DNA of 64,000 nt from an uncultured Prevotellaceae bacterium (GCA_900316585.1 ONDM01000002.1:186001-250000); one strand, 5' to 3'. Shown: positions 7,522 to 18,000, counted from the first letter of the stretch. The notes: a model not told the origin generated them from the sequence alone. Numbers and translations are program-made.

Positions 7522-8728
7522 CTGGGTTGGCTAGCACTTGTAGAATCTGGTCCTGCATCTGTCTTATCCCGTTGCCATTTCCATGGGGCACTCCATCGTT
7601 CATGATGGAGAAGATAAGCGTGTGGCTGTCAGCTCGGAATAGGTAACCTGCCAGAGAGTAAGTACCTGTGAGTGAGCCAGTCTTGGCAAAGACTCTCTTT
7701 TCGGTACCCTTTTCTTTCAAGCGTGTTTTCAAGGTTCCGTCTATACCGCTTAAAGGTAGGGCATTTAGCAGTATTCCCAAAAAGTCGGATTTTAGGTAGA
7801 TATATTTTAGCAGCTCCACTTCCACCTCAGGGGTGACAGCATTGTAGAAGGACAGACCACTGCCATCTACGAAGCGGAAGTCGTACTTGTCGAATCCTAG
7901 TTCCTCTAAGAACTGGTTGATATATTTCAGTGATTCTGAGGTAGGGTCATAATTCACATCGTTCAGATTTCCCAACTGGTAGAGGATGGCCTCGGCATAG
8001 CGGTTGTTGCTTTCCTTTAGACATGCTGGGAGTAAATCGCCCAAGGCGATGCACTTCTCTGCCAGCAAGGTAGCTCCAGCCGGGACAATGCTATCGCCCA
8101 CTTCCCCTTGGAAAGCGATGCCCAGGGAATCCAACTTAGCCAGAAATGTGCTTACGAAACAAGTATCCTTGTCGATGATTAGCGGAGAGAGTAGCGGAAA
8201 GTCATCCCCTTCATCATCCCAGCACCATCCAGCACCACCCAAGGTGCGGTTCTTCATCGTCATATCGGTATAGATGTTCCCCACAATGCTGTCGATTTCC
8301 TCCTGCACAAATGCTTTCAGCAGGAGTGTGTCCAAATCTGCGCTAGAGAAAGTAGGGTCGAAGTTTCCCTTAATGAAAAGGTCGCCCTCCAACACTTTCT
8401 TCTGTTCTCCATCCACTCTTATCTTGTCTGTCTTTCCGGTAGTGTGGATGCTAGTATGGATACCATAGTCGGCCCCAAGGAAACGGAGCGCAGTGGCACA
8501 AGTGAAAAGTTTGGCAGTTGAAGCTGGCCGATGTAGCTTCTTCTCCTCATGCTTGTAGATGACATTGTCCGCGGTGGCATCGTACACCATGATACCGCAA
8601 GAAGCCTGCTCCATGAGCGGGTGTGAGGTAATGATGCTGTCGATTCTCATTCTTAGGAAATCCAGGTTCTGTGCCTGAAGCCCCAGACAGCATAGTAAAG
8701 CAATCAGTGTGGAAGGAAATGCCTTCAT
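7508..8728 (-). CDS. dacB: D-alanyl-D-alanine carboxypeptidase/endopeptidase, PBP4 class (S13)
   Basis: A 406-residue periplasmic peptidoglycan hydrolase. The start at 8728 gives MKAFPSTLIALLCCLGLQAQ, a signal peptide. An ATG further upstream would lie before the promoter (-7 TATATTTG at 8753-8746), so it is rejected. Active-site motifs: S70-T-A-K73 (SxxK), SNN (in KESNNRYAEA, SxN) and KTG (in AKTGSLTGTYSLAGY). The large insertion between SxxK and SxN is typical of class C low-molecular-mass penicillin-binding proteins. It would trim D-Ala or cut D-Ala-mDAP cross-links. It is monocistronic and convergent with gltS with a 14-bp overlap. Confidence 0.92.
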   Translation of the reverse strand: MKAFPSTLIALLCCLGLQAQNLDFLRMRIDSIITSHPLMEQASCGIMVYDATADNVIYKHEEKKLHRPASTAKLFTCATALRFLGADYGIHTSIHTTGKTDKIRVDGEQKKVLEGDLFIKGNFDPTFSSADLDTLLLKAFVQEEIDSIVGNIYTDMTMKNRTLGGAGWCWDDEGDDFPLLSPLIIDKDTCFVSTFLAKLDSLGIAFQGEVGDSIVPAGATLLAEKCIALGDLLPACLKESNNRYAEAILYQLGNLNDVNYDPTSESLKYINQFLEELGFDKYDFRFVDGSGLSFYNAVTPEVEVELLKYIYLKSDFLGILLNALPLSGIDGTLKTRLKEKGTEKRVFAKTGSLTGTYSLAGYLFRADSHTLIFSIMNDGVPHGNGNGIRQMQDQILQVLANPAKVR

Positions 8729-8745
8729 CTTCTCTTGTTTTTCTG

Positions 8746-8776
8746 CAAATATAAACAGTAAAATCCTTTTTTGCAA
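8746..8776 (-). promoter_or_regulatory. Promoter of dacB
   Basis: On the minus strand TATATTTG (8753-8746) is preceded by TTGC (8776-8773) at 19 nt. The box ends 17 nt before the chosen dacB ATG at 8728 and excludes the longer reading. Confidence 0.65.
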
Positions 8777-8880
8777 GCCTTAGGCCGGAAGACTTAAAAT
8801 GAGGGAAAAAATTTGGAAGTTTGCATATTATTTGCGAAATTTGCGGAAAGAGTGAATGTGAAACTTAAAAACTAAATATT

Positions 8881-9591
8881 ATGGCTACACCTCATATTAA
8901 CGCCAAGGATGGCGCATTCGCAAAGACAGTGCTGATGCCGGGTGATCCCCTGCGTGCCAAGTTTGTGGCTGAGACTTTCCTCACCGATGCTGAACTGGTA
9001 ACATCTGTGCGCAACTGCCTGGGCTACACGGGAACCTACAAGGGTATTCCTGTATCTGTGATGGCCAGCGGCATGGGTATGCCCAGCATAGGTATCTATT
9101 CCTATGAGCTTTACAAGTTCTATGATGTGGAGAACATTATCCGCATCGGTTCTGCCGGCAGCTATACCGACAAGCTGAATGTGATGGATGTGGTGCTCTC
9201 CAGTTCTGCCTATAGTGACTCTACTTTCGCCAGAATACTCAGTGGTCACGAGGAAAAGATCATCTTGCCAAGTGCAGAACTGAACGAGGTCATCTTGAAA
9301 AAGGCTCAGGAACTCAATATCGAGTGTAAACTGGCTGTTGTGCACTCCAGTGACGTGTTTTATTCTGCCACAGAGACTTGGCAGGACATCAAAGAACGTA
9401 CCAAGGCAGACTGTGTGGAAATGGAGAGTTTTGCACTGTTCAGCACGGCACAAATGCTGGGTAAGAAGGCAACCTGTCTGCTTACCATTTCAGATTCCTT
9501 CGTGACACATGTGGAACTTACTTCCGAGGAACGTCAGAGTTCCTTCACGAACATGATGAAGCTTGCGCTGGAAAGTGCGATTGAGTTTTGA
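8881..9591 (+). CDS. deoD: Purine-nucleoside phosphorylase DeoD
   Basis: A 236-residue hexameric-type purine nucleoside phosphorylase that splits purine (deoxy)nucleosides with phosphate for salvage. Motifs: the N-terminal MATPHINA with the active-site histidine, the phosphate loop MPGDPLRAK (about 19-27), ASGMGMPSIGIYSYELY, RIGSAGSY and the purine-site VEMESFALFS and ISDSF segments. Length and all motifs match E. coli DeoD. Upstream lie three TTTGC repeats (8820, 8831, 8840). TTTG at 8812-8815 and GAAATTTG at 8836-8843 are 20 nt apart and may be its promoter. A terminator follows at 9612-9638. Confidence 0.96.
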   Translation: MATPHINAKDGAFAKTVLMPGDPLRAKFVAETFLTDAELVTSVRNCLGYTGTYKGIPVSVMASGMGMPSIGIYSYELYKFYDVENIIRIGSAGSYTDKLNVMDVVLSSSAYSDSTFARILSGHEEKIILPSAELNEVILKKAQELNIECKLAVVHSSDVFYSATETWQDIKERTKADCVEMESFALFSTAQMLGKKATCLLTISDSFVTHVELTSEERQSSFTNMMKLALESAIEF

Positions 9592-9611
9592 TTCCGAGGT
9601 GGAAATAGTGT

Positions 9612-9638
9612 AAGGGTGGGAGAAATCCCGCCCTTTTT
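9612..9638 (+). terminator. Terminator of deoD
   Basis: A 10-bp stem AAGGGTGGGA (9612-9621) / TCCCGCCCTT (9626-9635), with one G-T pair and a GAAA tetraloop, is followed by T residues to 9638. It sits between convergent deoD and the TSUP permease gene, whose stop codon begins at 9640. Confidence 0.85.
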
Positions 9639-10399
9639 CATGCCAGCAGATCGTGTATAATCTTGACGAGGAATATGGTTAGTACCAGCAGGATGGCAGG
9701 ACGGACAATCTGTGTTCCCTTGCTGGTGAAATACTTGGCTCCAAGGTAGTTGCCTGCAATGCTGAAAAGGGCAGCGACGAACCCCAGCTTCAGCCACACC
9801 ACTCCGTTCACGAGGAACACGGTGAATGCCGTGATGTTTGATGTGAGGTTGATGGTTTTAGTGATGCCTGCAGCATCGTTCAGGGAGACATGTGCCAACC
9901 CCGTGAGGGTAATCATGAGGAAGGTGCCGGTGCCAGGGCCATAGAAACCATCGTACACCCCAATGAAAAAGGCCAGTACGGTGATGATGAGGGCTGTCTT
10001 TACCGGTGGATAATGGTTCCCGTTCCCGGTTAGCGACTTTTTCCGAAGCAGGATATAAGCTGCGGTAAGCGGAAGAATGAAGAGCATGATAATGAGGAAG
10101 GTGCGCTCCGGAACGACAAGTGCAAGACGGGAACCGAAATAGGCACCTATCAAAGTGGCAGGAATTGCCACAATCACCTGCCTCCAGTGGATGAACCCGT
10201 TTCGTGCATACTGCAAGGTAGCCACTGTGGTACCCATTGTAGAACTGAACTTGTTGGTTCCTAGTGCAGCATGTGCTGGGAGTCCTGCAATGAGATAGGC
10301 AGGGAGGGAAATCAGTCCGCCACCCCCGGCAATGGCATCGATGAAGCCGGCCAGGAACACTAGTGGGCAAACAATAAGGTAAGGCAATAATTCTTCCAT
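9638..10399 (-). CDS. TSUP-family (TauE/SafE) membrane permease
   Basis: A 253-residue inner-membrane protein of the sulfite-exporter TauE/SafE family, whose members move sulfite, sulfonates or other small sulfur-containing anions. About eight hydrophobic segments are visible. The two family signatures are FLAGFIDAIAGGGGLISLPA near residue 16, with the glycine cluster and the LGTNKFSS motif after it, and FIGVYDGFYGPGTGTFLMI near residue 142 in the second half. No sulfur metabolism genes are adjacent, so the substrate is open. The -7 box TATCTTTG (10411-10404) ends only 4 nt before the ATG, suggesting a leaderless transcript. Confidence 0.9.
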   Translation of the reverse strand: MEELLPYLIVCPLVFLAGFIDAIAGGGGLISLPAYLIAGLPAHAALGTNKFSSTMGTTVATLQYARNGFIHWRQVIVAIPATLIGAYFGSRLALVVPERTFLIIMLFILPLTAAYILLRKKSLTGNGNHYPPVKTALIITVLAFFIGVYDGFYGPGTGTFLMITLTGLAHVSLNDAAGITKTINLTSNITAFTVFLVNGVVWLKLGFVAALFSIAGNYLGAKYFTSKGTQIVRPAILLVLTIFLVKIIHDLLA

Positions 10400-10599
10400 G
10401 CTGCAAAGATAAGCACTCCATCTGGAATAATATACATCTTACACATTTTTCTATGGCTACCAAGTGCTGTATTTGGGAGTGTGGAAATAATCTGAATGGA
10501 GAAAAGGGGGATTCTGGTGGTACTTTAAGGGTTTTTATCTTTCGTAAGTGTGATTATTCTTCTTTTTTTTAGTAGCTTTGCATTCTAAAATGTATTGTC
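10400..10599. other. 200-bp divergent intergenic region
   Basis: Between the TSUP permease and the DMP19-family gene. It holds the permease -7 box (10404-10411) and, for the plus strand, TAGCTTTG at 10573-10580, 19 nt before the ATG at 10600. I see no hairpin, repeat or small gene in the rest. Confidence 0.5.
10404..10411 (-). promoter_or_regulatory. -7 box of the TSUP permease, leaderless spacing
   Basis: TATCTTTG on the minus strand, with exactly 4 nt (CAGC) before the ATG at 10399. If transcription begins about 4-5 nt after the box, as the '-7' name implies, the mRNA starts at or near the start codon. No clear -33 is visible. Confidence 0.6.
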
Positions 10600-11103
10600 A
10601 TGGAAATAAGAATCAAGGATGAGAGACTCAAGAAGGCTGCCGGAGAAGGAATGGATGCCTTTCTGAACGTCTTCGTAGAGGCGTATCTGGAGCCTACAGG
10701 TGGGGAGATAACGTTAGATACTTTCCAAAACCTTAATGGGGAGCAGATTACCCTGTTGGCTTATCATGTGCTGCATGAGGAAGTGATGGACGGTGGCTTC
10801 ATCCAACTGATTCAGAACGGTTATGGCCCGTTCATCTTCGACAATCCGTTTGCAAAGGCCATGCGTCTGTGGGGACTGAAAGACTTCTCCAACATCATCT
10901 ACAAGGCTAAGCGGGTGTATGATGCACATAAGGAGGACTTGACTCGGACTCGTACCGATGAGGAGTTCATGGCCATGTATGAGAACTATGAGGTGTTTGA
11001 TGAACTGGATGACTACTTTGTGACAGAGGAAGAGGGCATTACAGCTCAGATAGCCTTCTATGTGGATGAGCACATGGATCAGTTCGCGACAATAGAATCT
11101 TAA
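10600..11103 (+). CDS. DMP19-family protein (DUF4375)
   Basis: A 167-residue acidic soluble protein. The segment ITLLAYHVLHEEVMDGGFIQLIQNGYGP (about residues 47-74) carries the family hallmark of a helix followed by 'NGGF-Q--NG-G', here DGGFIQLIQNGYG. The C-terminal half is very rich in Asp and Glu (VFDELDDYFVTEEEG). The founding member, Neisseria DMP19, is a DNA-mimic protein that binds a transcription factor; most members are uncharacterised. It precedes a NigD-like lipoprotein by 15 bp and probably shares its transcript, with a -7 box TAGCTTTG at 10573-10580. Function here is unknown. Confidence 0.8.
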   Translation: MEIRIKDERLKKAAGEGMDAFLNVFVEAYLEPTGGEITLDTFQNLNGEQITLLAYHVLHEEVMDGGFIQLIQNGYGPFIFDNPFAKAMRLWGLKDFSNIIYKAKRVYDAHKEDLTRTRTDEEFMAMYENYEVFDELDDYFVTEEEGITAQIAFYVDEHMDQFATIES

Positions 11104-11118
11104 TAATTAATATAATAT

Positions 11119-11775
11119 ATGAAATTTGTAAAGTATTTGGCTCTTGCCATGATGGCTTTGAGCTTGGGCTCTTGCTTGAACAACGATGATGACGAAAAGG
11201 GCTACACTGTTACCTTCTCTGATTTTTTGGCTGTAGGCGCTGATGCTACAACTGTAATGACCGACGATGATGATGTACTACAGGTAAGCAACCCCAGTTC
11301 GCTGAAGTTTTCCGATGGTACTATACCAAATCGTGTGATAGCAAACTTCAGCATGGAGTATGACCAGGCAGGTAAACTTAAGAGCAATTATATTGAAATC
11401 AAAGGTGCTCAGCGCTGCTACATTGTGCCTTGTGTCTCTAAGGAGGATGTAGAAGAGGAAAAGGAGTTCAAACTTTCCAGACCAAAATCCATGAGCATGA
11501 CCAAAAAATACCTGAACCTTTATGTGGAGGGCTATTTCGGTTCCAACATCTCTGAAACTGATTTTCATCTGTATGTGGACCGGGTGGATGGTGCGAATGT
11601 GTTTCTAACGCACACTTGCAAGGCAGGTGGCTCTGATTATGGAAGTAAGGCTCTTTCTTACCTGATTCATCCGGAGCTGGAGAAATATCGCTCACAGATT
11701 GTTCCTGCTAGCGGTAAGATCTCCCTTATCATCAATAATGACCAGGAGACGCTGATTACTTATGAGTGGAAATAA
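11119..11775 (+). CDS. NigD-like lipoprotein
   Basis: A 218-residue exported lipoprotein. [19 protein letters not shown] ends in a lipobox (SLGSC), followed by an acidic NNDDDEK stretch that resembles the Bacteroidetes signal for surface export. The rest looks like a two-domain beta-rich fold as in NigD-like proteins of Bacteroides: an N-terminal OB-like part to about residue 90 and a C-terminal part from about 110 to 218. The family takes its name from the nigABCD bacteriocin locus of Prevotella nigrescens, but chromosomal copies such as this have no established role. The 3' end overlaps smpB by 14 bp. Confidence 0.82.
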   Translation: MKFVKYLALAMMALSLGSCLNNDDDEKGYTVTFSDFLAVGADATTVMTDDDDVLQVSNPSSLKFSDGTIPNRVIANFSMEYDQAGKLKSNYIEIKGAQRCYIVPCVSKEDVEEEKEFKLSRPKSMSMTKKYLNLYVEGYFGSNISETDFHLYVDRVDGANVFLTHTCKAGGSDYGSKALSYLIHPELEKYRSQIVPASGKISLIINNDQETLITYEWK

Positions 11776-12238
11776 AGAAGGGAAGAAACCTGCTCCAGTA
11801 AACATAAAAAACAAGCGGGCTTCCTTCGATTATGAGTTTTTGGATCTCTATACCTGTGGCATCGTGCTCACAGGTACAGAGATTAAATCTATCCGTCAGA
11901 ACAAAGCCAGTCTGGTGGATACCTACTGCATCTTCATTGGTGGTGAGCTTTGGGTGAAGAATATGCATATTGCCGAGTATTTCTATGGTTCATACAATAA
12001 TCATCAGGCTCGCCGTGACCGTAAGCTTCTGCTGACCAAGAAGGAACTGCGCAAGCTTCAGCAGACCGACAAGACTCCCGGTCTGACCATTGTCCCCGTG
12101 CGGATGTTCATCAATGAAAAGGGGTTGTGCAAGGTGGTCATAGCCTTAGCAAAGGGTAAGAAAGAATATGATAAGCGGGATAGTCTGAAGGAGAAGGACG
12201 ATAGGAGAGAGATGGATCGTATCATGAAGAAGTTCTGA
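11762..12238 (+). CDS. smpB: SsrA-binding protein SmpB
   Basis: The 158-residue partner of tmRNA in trans-translation, which rescues stalled ribosomes. It contains the beta-barrel core [22 protein letters not shown] (starting near residue 17), the tmRNA-binding motif [19 protein letters not shown], and the basic C-terminal tail ending in [16 protein letters not shown] that inserts into the mRNA channel. The ATG at 11762 lies inside the end of the NigD-like gene (14-bp overlap), giving coupled translation. The tmRNA gene itself is not in this window. metH follows after 20 bp. Confidence 0.97.
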   Translation: MSGNKEGKKPAPVNIKNKRASFDYEFLDLYTCGIVLTGTEIKSIRQNKASLVDTYCIFIGGELWVKNMHIAEYFYGSYNNHQARRDRKLLLTKKELRKLQQTDKTPGLTIVPVRMFINEKGLCKVVIALAKGKKEYDKRDSLKEKDDRREMDRIMKKF

Positions 12239-12258
12239 TACTTACATAATTTTGAGAT

Positions 12259-15030
12259 ATGAAAGGTTTAAGAGAGTTGGTTAGGGACCATATCCTGGTT
12301 CTGGATGGTGCTACTGGCACTATGATACAGCGATACAACTTGCAGGAGAATGACTTCCGTGGGGAGCGTTTTGCAGATTTACCCGGCATCATGAAAGGCA
12401 ACAATGATATGCTGAATATCACACGCCCTGATGTGGTGCAGGAGATTCATAGCTTGTATCTGGAGGCAGGAGCTGACATCATCACCACGAACACTTTCAG
12501 TAGTCAGCGTGTTTCCATGCAGGATTATGGCATGGAGGATTACTGTGTGGAGATGAACATACAAGGTGCCCGGCTGGCTCGTGCCCTGGCCGATGAGTTT
12601 ACACTAAGAAATCCTGAGAAACCTAGGTTTGTTGCTGGTTCAGTGGGACCTACCAATAAGACCTGCTCCATGTCTCCTGATGTAGAAAACCCTGCTTTCC
12701 GTGCACTAACCTTTGATAAGCTGGTGGAAGCATACACTGAACAGATGGTTGCCCTTATTCAGGGTGGTGTAGACATCCTCCTGCTGGAGACTGTGTTCGA
12801 CACTCTGAATGCCAAGGCTGGCCTCTATGCTGCAGAGGATGCCATGGGAATAGCTGGCAAGAAGGTTCCTGTCATGCTCTCTGTAACAGTTTCCGATATA
12901 GCTGGCAGAACCCTTAGCGGACAGACCATGGAAGCATTCATTGCTTCAGTTTCTCATTTTGATCTGTTTTCTATAGGTCTGAACTGTTCATTTGGTCCTG
13001 CTTTACTTAAACCACATCTGGAAGTATTGGCTAGCAAAGCCCCATTTTATATTTCCTGCCACCCCAATGCGGGTCTTCCTAACAGTCTTGGGCAGTATGA
13101 ATTGACTCCAGAGATGATGGTTCATGAAATGGGTATTTTTGTGGATGATGGGTTGGTGAATATTATTGGTGGCTGTTGTGGTACGACAGACAAGCATATT
13201 GCAGCCTATCAGCCTTTGGTTGAGAGGGGAAAGCCTCATGTGCCAGTCAAAAGAGCAGAAACCCTTCAACTTTCAGGTTTGGAGGCTTTTGAAAAGACCG
13301 CTGATATTCGGTTCATCAACGTAGGGGAACGATGCAATGTAGCTGGTTCTCGTAAGTTCTTACGTCTTATCAGCGAAAAAAAGTATGAGGAGGCACTGAC
13401 CATCGCTCGGAAACAAGTGGAGGATGGGGCACTTGTCTTGGATATTAATATGGACGATGCCCTATTGGATGCTAAGGAGGAGATGGTGACGTTCTTGAAT
13501 CTACTTGCTAGTGAGCCGGAAATAGCTCGAGTACCGGTGATGATAGACTCTAGTAAGTGGGAGGTGATTGAAGCTGGTTTGAAATGTCTGCAGGGCAAAT
13601 CGGTAGTCAACTCCATCTCCTTAAAGGAAGGTGAGGAGAGGTTCATCGAAAAAGCTACTTTCATCAAGAGAATGGGTGCTGCCACGATCGTAATGGCATT
13701 TGACGAGGAAGGGCAAGCCACCACATATGAACGTCGTATCAAAGTTTGTTCCCGTGCATATAAGCTATTGGTGGAGAAGGTTGGCTTCAATCCAAATGAT
13801 ATTATTTTCGATCCTAATATATTGGCTGTAGCGACAGGAATAGAGGAACATAATCGCTATGCCCTTGATTTTGTAAGGGCCACAGCATGGATACGGAAAA
13901 ATCTACCGGGTTCCCATGTTAGCGGTGGGGTGAGCAATCTCTCTTTTTCTTTCCGTGGAAATAATTATATCCGCGAGGCCATGCATGCAGTGTTCTTGTA
14001 TCATGCTATTGAGAATGGCATGGATATGGGAATAGTAAATCCTTCTACTTCTGTTATTTACACAGATATTCCTAAAGAAATACTTGAGCAGATAGAGCAA
14101 GTGCTCTTCAAGTGTACTCCTGCAGCAACTGACCAACTGATTGAGACTGCTCAGAAAATTAAGGAGGAAAACGATGCGGCAAAGGCATCGGGGCAGAAAG
14201 AGGTGATTGACTCTGGTGTTTTGGGCAAGAAAGACAGTTGGAGGGAACAATCCGTTGAAGCTCGTTTGGAGCATGCCTTGATAAAAGGAGTAAGTGATTA
14301 TCTGGAGCCGGACTTGTTGGAATGTCTTGAAAAATATCAGAATCCAGTATCTGTCATAGAAGGCCCGTTGATGAGCGCTATGAACCGAGTAGGTGAGTTA
14401 TTCGGTGAAGGAAAGATGTTCCTACCTCAGGTGGTTAAAAGTGCCCGTACGATGAAAAAGGCAGTTGAAGTTCTTCAACCATACATTGAGAAGGGTGGAG
14501 AGAATCTTTCCGGTCATAAAGGAAAGGTGCTGTTGGCTACAGTAAAAGGAGATGTACATGATATCGGCAAGAATATTGCAGGTCTGGTTATGGCTTGCAA
14601 TGGCTATGAGATTCTTGATCTGGGTGTGATGGTACCTGCAGAGCGGATTGTGGAGACAGCATTGAAAGAGCGGGTTGACGCTGTAATTTTGAGTGGTTTG
14701 ATTACCCCATCCCTAGAGGAGATGGCTCATGTGGCAATAGAACTGGAAAAAGCAGGATTCAAAAATCCGTTGATGGTGAGTGGGGCAACCACCAGTAAGT
14801 TGCACACGGCACTGAAGATTGCACCTGTTTATGGTGGTCCTGTGGTTCACTTGAAGGATGCTAGCCAGAATTCATTGGAATTAGCTAAACTGATGAATCC
14901 AGCCCTGCACGATGCCTATACAAAAGAACTGAACGAACTTTATAGGAACCTGCGTGAGAAGCATGAGGGTAAACCTGAAGAATTGGTTTCACTGGATGAG
15001 GCTAACAAGAAGAAACTGAACCTTTTTTAA
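12259..15030 (+). CDS. metH: Cobalamin-dependent methionine synthase MetH lacking the reactivation domain
   Basis: Transfers a methyl group from 5-methyltetrahydrofolate to homocysteine via cobalamin. Domain order in 923 residues: the homocysteine domain (about 1-325) with zinc cysteines in GLNCSFG (near 240) and GGCCGTT (near 305); the pterin domain from INVGERCNVAGSRKF (near 350) to about 610; the cap domain (about 640-740); and the B12 domain with the cobalt-ligand motif DVHDIGKN (near 767) and SGLITPSLEEM. The protein ends about 30 residues after the B12 domain, whereas E. coli MetH (about 1227 aa) continues into an AdoMet-binding activation domain. No such domain is encoded next door. 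GC content and codon use change within the gene near 12.95 kb. Confidence 0.95.
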   Translation: MKGLRELVRDHILVLDGATGTMIQRYNLQENDFRGERFADLPGIMKGNNDMLNITRPDVVQEIHSLYLEAGADIITTNTFSSQRVSMQDYGMEDYCVEMNIQGARLARALADEFTLRNPEKPRFVAGSVGPTNKTCSMSPDVENPAFRALTFDKLVEAYTEQMVALIQGGVDILLLETVFDTLNAKAGLYAAEDAMGIAGKKVPVMLSVTVSDIAGRTLSGQTMEAFIASVSHFDLFSIGLNCSFGPALLKPHLEVLASKAPFYISCHPNAGLPNSLGQYELTPEMMVHEMGIFVDDGLVNIIGGCCGTTDKHIAAYQPLVERGKPHVPVKRAETLQLSGLEAFEKTADIRFINVGERCNVAGSRKFLRLISEKKYEEALTIARKQVEDGALVLDINMDDALLDAKEEMVTFLNLLASEPEIARVPVMIDSSKWEVIEAGLKCLQGKSVVNSISLKEGEERFIEKATFIKRMGAATIVMAFDEEGQATTYERRIKVCSRAYKLLVEKVGFNPNDIIFDPNILAVATGIEEHNRYALDFVRATAWIRKNLPGSHVSGGVSNLSFSFRGNNYIREAMHAVFLYHAIENGMDMGIVNPSTSVIYTDIPKEILEQIEQVLFKCTPAATDQLIETAQKIKEENDAAKASGQKEVIDSGVLGKKDSWREQSVEARLEHALIKGVSDYLEPDLLECLEKYQNPVSVIEGPLMSAMNRVGELFGEGKMFLPQVVKSARTMKKAVEVLQPYIEKGGENLSGHKGKVLLATVKGDVHDIGKNIAGLVMACNGYEILDLGVMVPAERIVETALKERVDAVILSGLITPSLEEMAHVAIELEKAGFKNPLMVSGATTSKLHTALKIAPVYGGPVVHLKDASQNSLELAKLMNPALHDAYTKELNELYRNLREKHEGKPEELVSLDEANKKKLNLF

Positions 15031-18000
15031 TCAGTTCTTTATATAAGGGATTCCTTTCTAGCAGATGAGCATTACCTACGATGAACATCTGTTTTTTTGC
15101 ACGTGTAAGTGCTACGTTTAATTTGCGGTCTATTATTTCTCCATCTATTTCTGTTAGGGTAGAGAGGATATCTAGTTGGTATGGTTGACTGATGGTGGTA
15201 GAAAAAATCATGATGTCTCGTTGACTCCCTTGGAAACGTTCCACAGTATCTATCACGATTTCATTGGTCTGTGGAATTTTCAATGAAGCCAATTCCTTTC
15301 TAATCATGGCAATCTGACCTCGGAATGGAACGATGATTCCAATCCTTTTGTCTGGGTTGAAATCCAGACTGTTTAGAAGACATAATTGATAGATGCTGCC
15401 TACTAGTGCTGCTACAATACGTGCCTCACCCTGATTACTCTTGTTGTTCTCCTCTATATTTGGATAGTCACAATGTATGAACCCAAAGCGGGTAGTGGCT
15501 ACATATTCTTGGAAATCCTTTCCATATTTTCTGAATTCTAGTTTCTCTGTTTGGTGGGGCACTGGTACTGGTAGAAGTTGTCCCCCATAGAAGTGAATAC
15601 TGGCGAAGTCTCCCACTTCTGGGTGCATACGTCCTTGTCTCAGCAATGTGGCAGAGATATTGGGGATGTTTTTCTCTCTAACCCAAGTATATAGCCGTTC
15701 AAAGAGGGAATTCCTGCGGTCTTTTAAACCTATATCTAAAAGGAGTTTCTCGTTCACATGCGAATGTCTCTGACTCTGTACCACCACAGCTGGTAGCTGC
15801 TTGTGGTCACCTACCATGATGAACTTGTCTATGGCACATTTTCCTTCACTGTCTGTAGCAGAAAGGATTCCCAACAGATGTGGTTCCAGTATCTGAGAGG
15901 CCTCGTCGATGATGGCAACATTGAAGTGTTTCAGCTTGAAGAGGGTATTGAGTTGAGAGCCAATACTGGATACTGTGCCAACAATGATGCGATGATTTAT
16001 GAAAAGGCTTCGGATTTGGTTTCTGTTAGTGCAGTCGACTGCCAGGTTCTTCATCAGATGCGGACGGAATTGTGAACTACAGTTCAATTCATTACCAATC
16101 CTCATGTAAGGAACTTTTGGCTCAATGGTCTCCAACATCTCGCAAATCTCGTCCACAGCTCTGTTGGTGTATGAAAGCAGCAGTATGTTATTGTTGGTAT
16201 CAGAGTAAAATTCCTGTACCATCGATTTCAAAGCTATACTGGTTTTTCCAGTTCCTGGAGGACCCACCAGCAGGAAATAGTCTTTAGCTTGCTTTGCTTG
16301 TAGTACAATATGATTGATGACGTTGTTGGTGTAACTTCCGTTCAATTTTCTTTTAAGGTCGGTTCCCGGTTCTCTTTGGCATAGGATTAAGTCCTTTCGG
16401 CTTTGAGGTGCTTTGAGGAATGTATAAAGGCCTTTGTAGATTGAATTGATGGAAGAATCCATATGGTCGTGTTCCAGGGCGTACAAACTGTCTTTCGGGA
16501 ATACAATTGGGTTTCTCTGCTGATGGTTTAGTTTCAGCTCTATTCTGTCGTTCCTGATGCTGGCAATGGCACATCTGTGTACGATATGGTTCGTGGCAAG
16601 GTCAGAGTCATTATTTCGTTGGTATAGTATGACCATGTCTCCTTCTCTAAAGTTAGGAAGGAAGCCCTCATCGTATTCGGGTATTTTCAGCAAAATCTTA
16701 TCTATACCCCGGTCTTTATGGAAATCAAGGATAGTCAGATCTGTAAGGATGTTGCCATTCGATTTTTTTGTCAGGAGATCGGATCTCCAAGTTTCGGCGA
16801 ATCCTCTTCCGGAATCAGGCTGCTCATCACCTATTTTTGCTAGAAACTGCTCTCGTTCCACGAATTCGGTGAATGCATTAAAGTAAGCAGCCTCCAGTGG
16901 AGAAACATCTTTGAAAACTTGTAAGAATGCTGTTAGTTGAGGGTATATAAACTGATTCCAAAGCTTGTTTTGGATTCCGGCAGTGTTGAAACTATCGGGG
17001 GTAAGTGAGGAAATGAGTTCCCAGGCTTTACCATTACGTAGTTCCTGCTCCTGAAAGACAATGGTATTACGCAAGGAAATAGCCTTCTGAATTTGGGTTA
17101 CCGAAGTGCGTTGCTCAAACAGATGTGGGTATTTGCTGTAGAGTAGGTAGGTTCTGACTTTATCCCTTGGCTTATCCATGCTGTAGTACAGCATTTCTTG
17201 ATATAAAGCCATCTGCAGTGAATGTTTGGCTTGAGCTCTGATGCCTCCGAATTCTTGCGCTTTTCCACTTTTTAGCTCAATGATGCGAGAATAGTCGCTC
17301 AACATCAGGTCCAGTCGACCTTGCAACCCTAACGGCTCACAGAAAAAGGATGGTTCCAGGAGTGCCTCAGATTTGTTGATGTCCACACTGGCATCTCCAA
17401 ATTTTTGGCTAACTACATCTTTTAGGTTGTTAAACTGAGCTTGTGTCTTTTGAAAGAAAGCGGAGTCAATTCCCTCGCAGACACTGTACTCTAGGAGATA
17501 GTCCCGGAAATTCCGCTGCAATGATTCTTTCCACTCTGTAGGGTGGCAACTGTCTTCATTGACTAGGTCATCCAAGAATTGGTTGGCCGCATCTCCCAGC
17601 AAAGTGTAATCCTTGCTCTCATTTGGAGTGAACTTGTGCTGGAGGTAATTTAGTTCAGAAGTTCCCCATGATTCCACACAAGCAGCCAGGGCACTGATAT
17701 CAATCAGGAAGTCAGGTTCCAAGACAATTAATCTAGGCCGGTATATGAAGGATTCATCATCTTCGTTTTCATGTACTAGACTGACATCCAATAGATTCAG
17801 TTGCGTTCCTATATGAATCTGTTCTGTGATATTGGAAAACAGATTGCTTTGACTATGAAAATCAACCTTGATTAGTTGATCGGTAGGTATTTCTTCATCA
17901 TGACCGTAGATATAATTTTCATCCCATTTTTGCACTACCAAACGTATCTGCTTAGCAGCATATAGTGTCTGCCTTCCTTCTGGGTACTCTCTCCATTGTC

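Noticed and set aside
8820..8844. Three TTTGC repeats upstream of deoD as a regulator binding array
   Set aside because: Spacing is irregular (11 and 9 bp) and TTTGC is the common promoter motif in this organism, so a promoter is the simpler reading.
12239..12258. Cobalamin riboswitch ahead of metH
   Set aside because: Only 20 bp separate smpB and metH, too short for a B12 riboswitch, and no B12-box-like sequence is visible in it.
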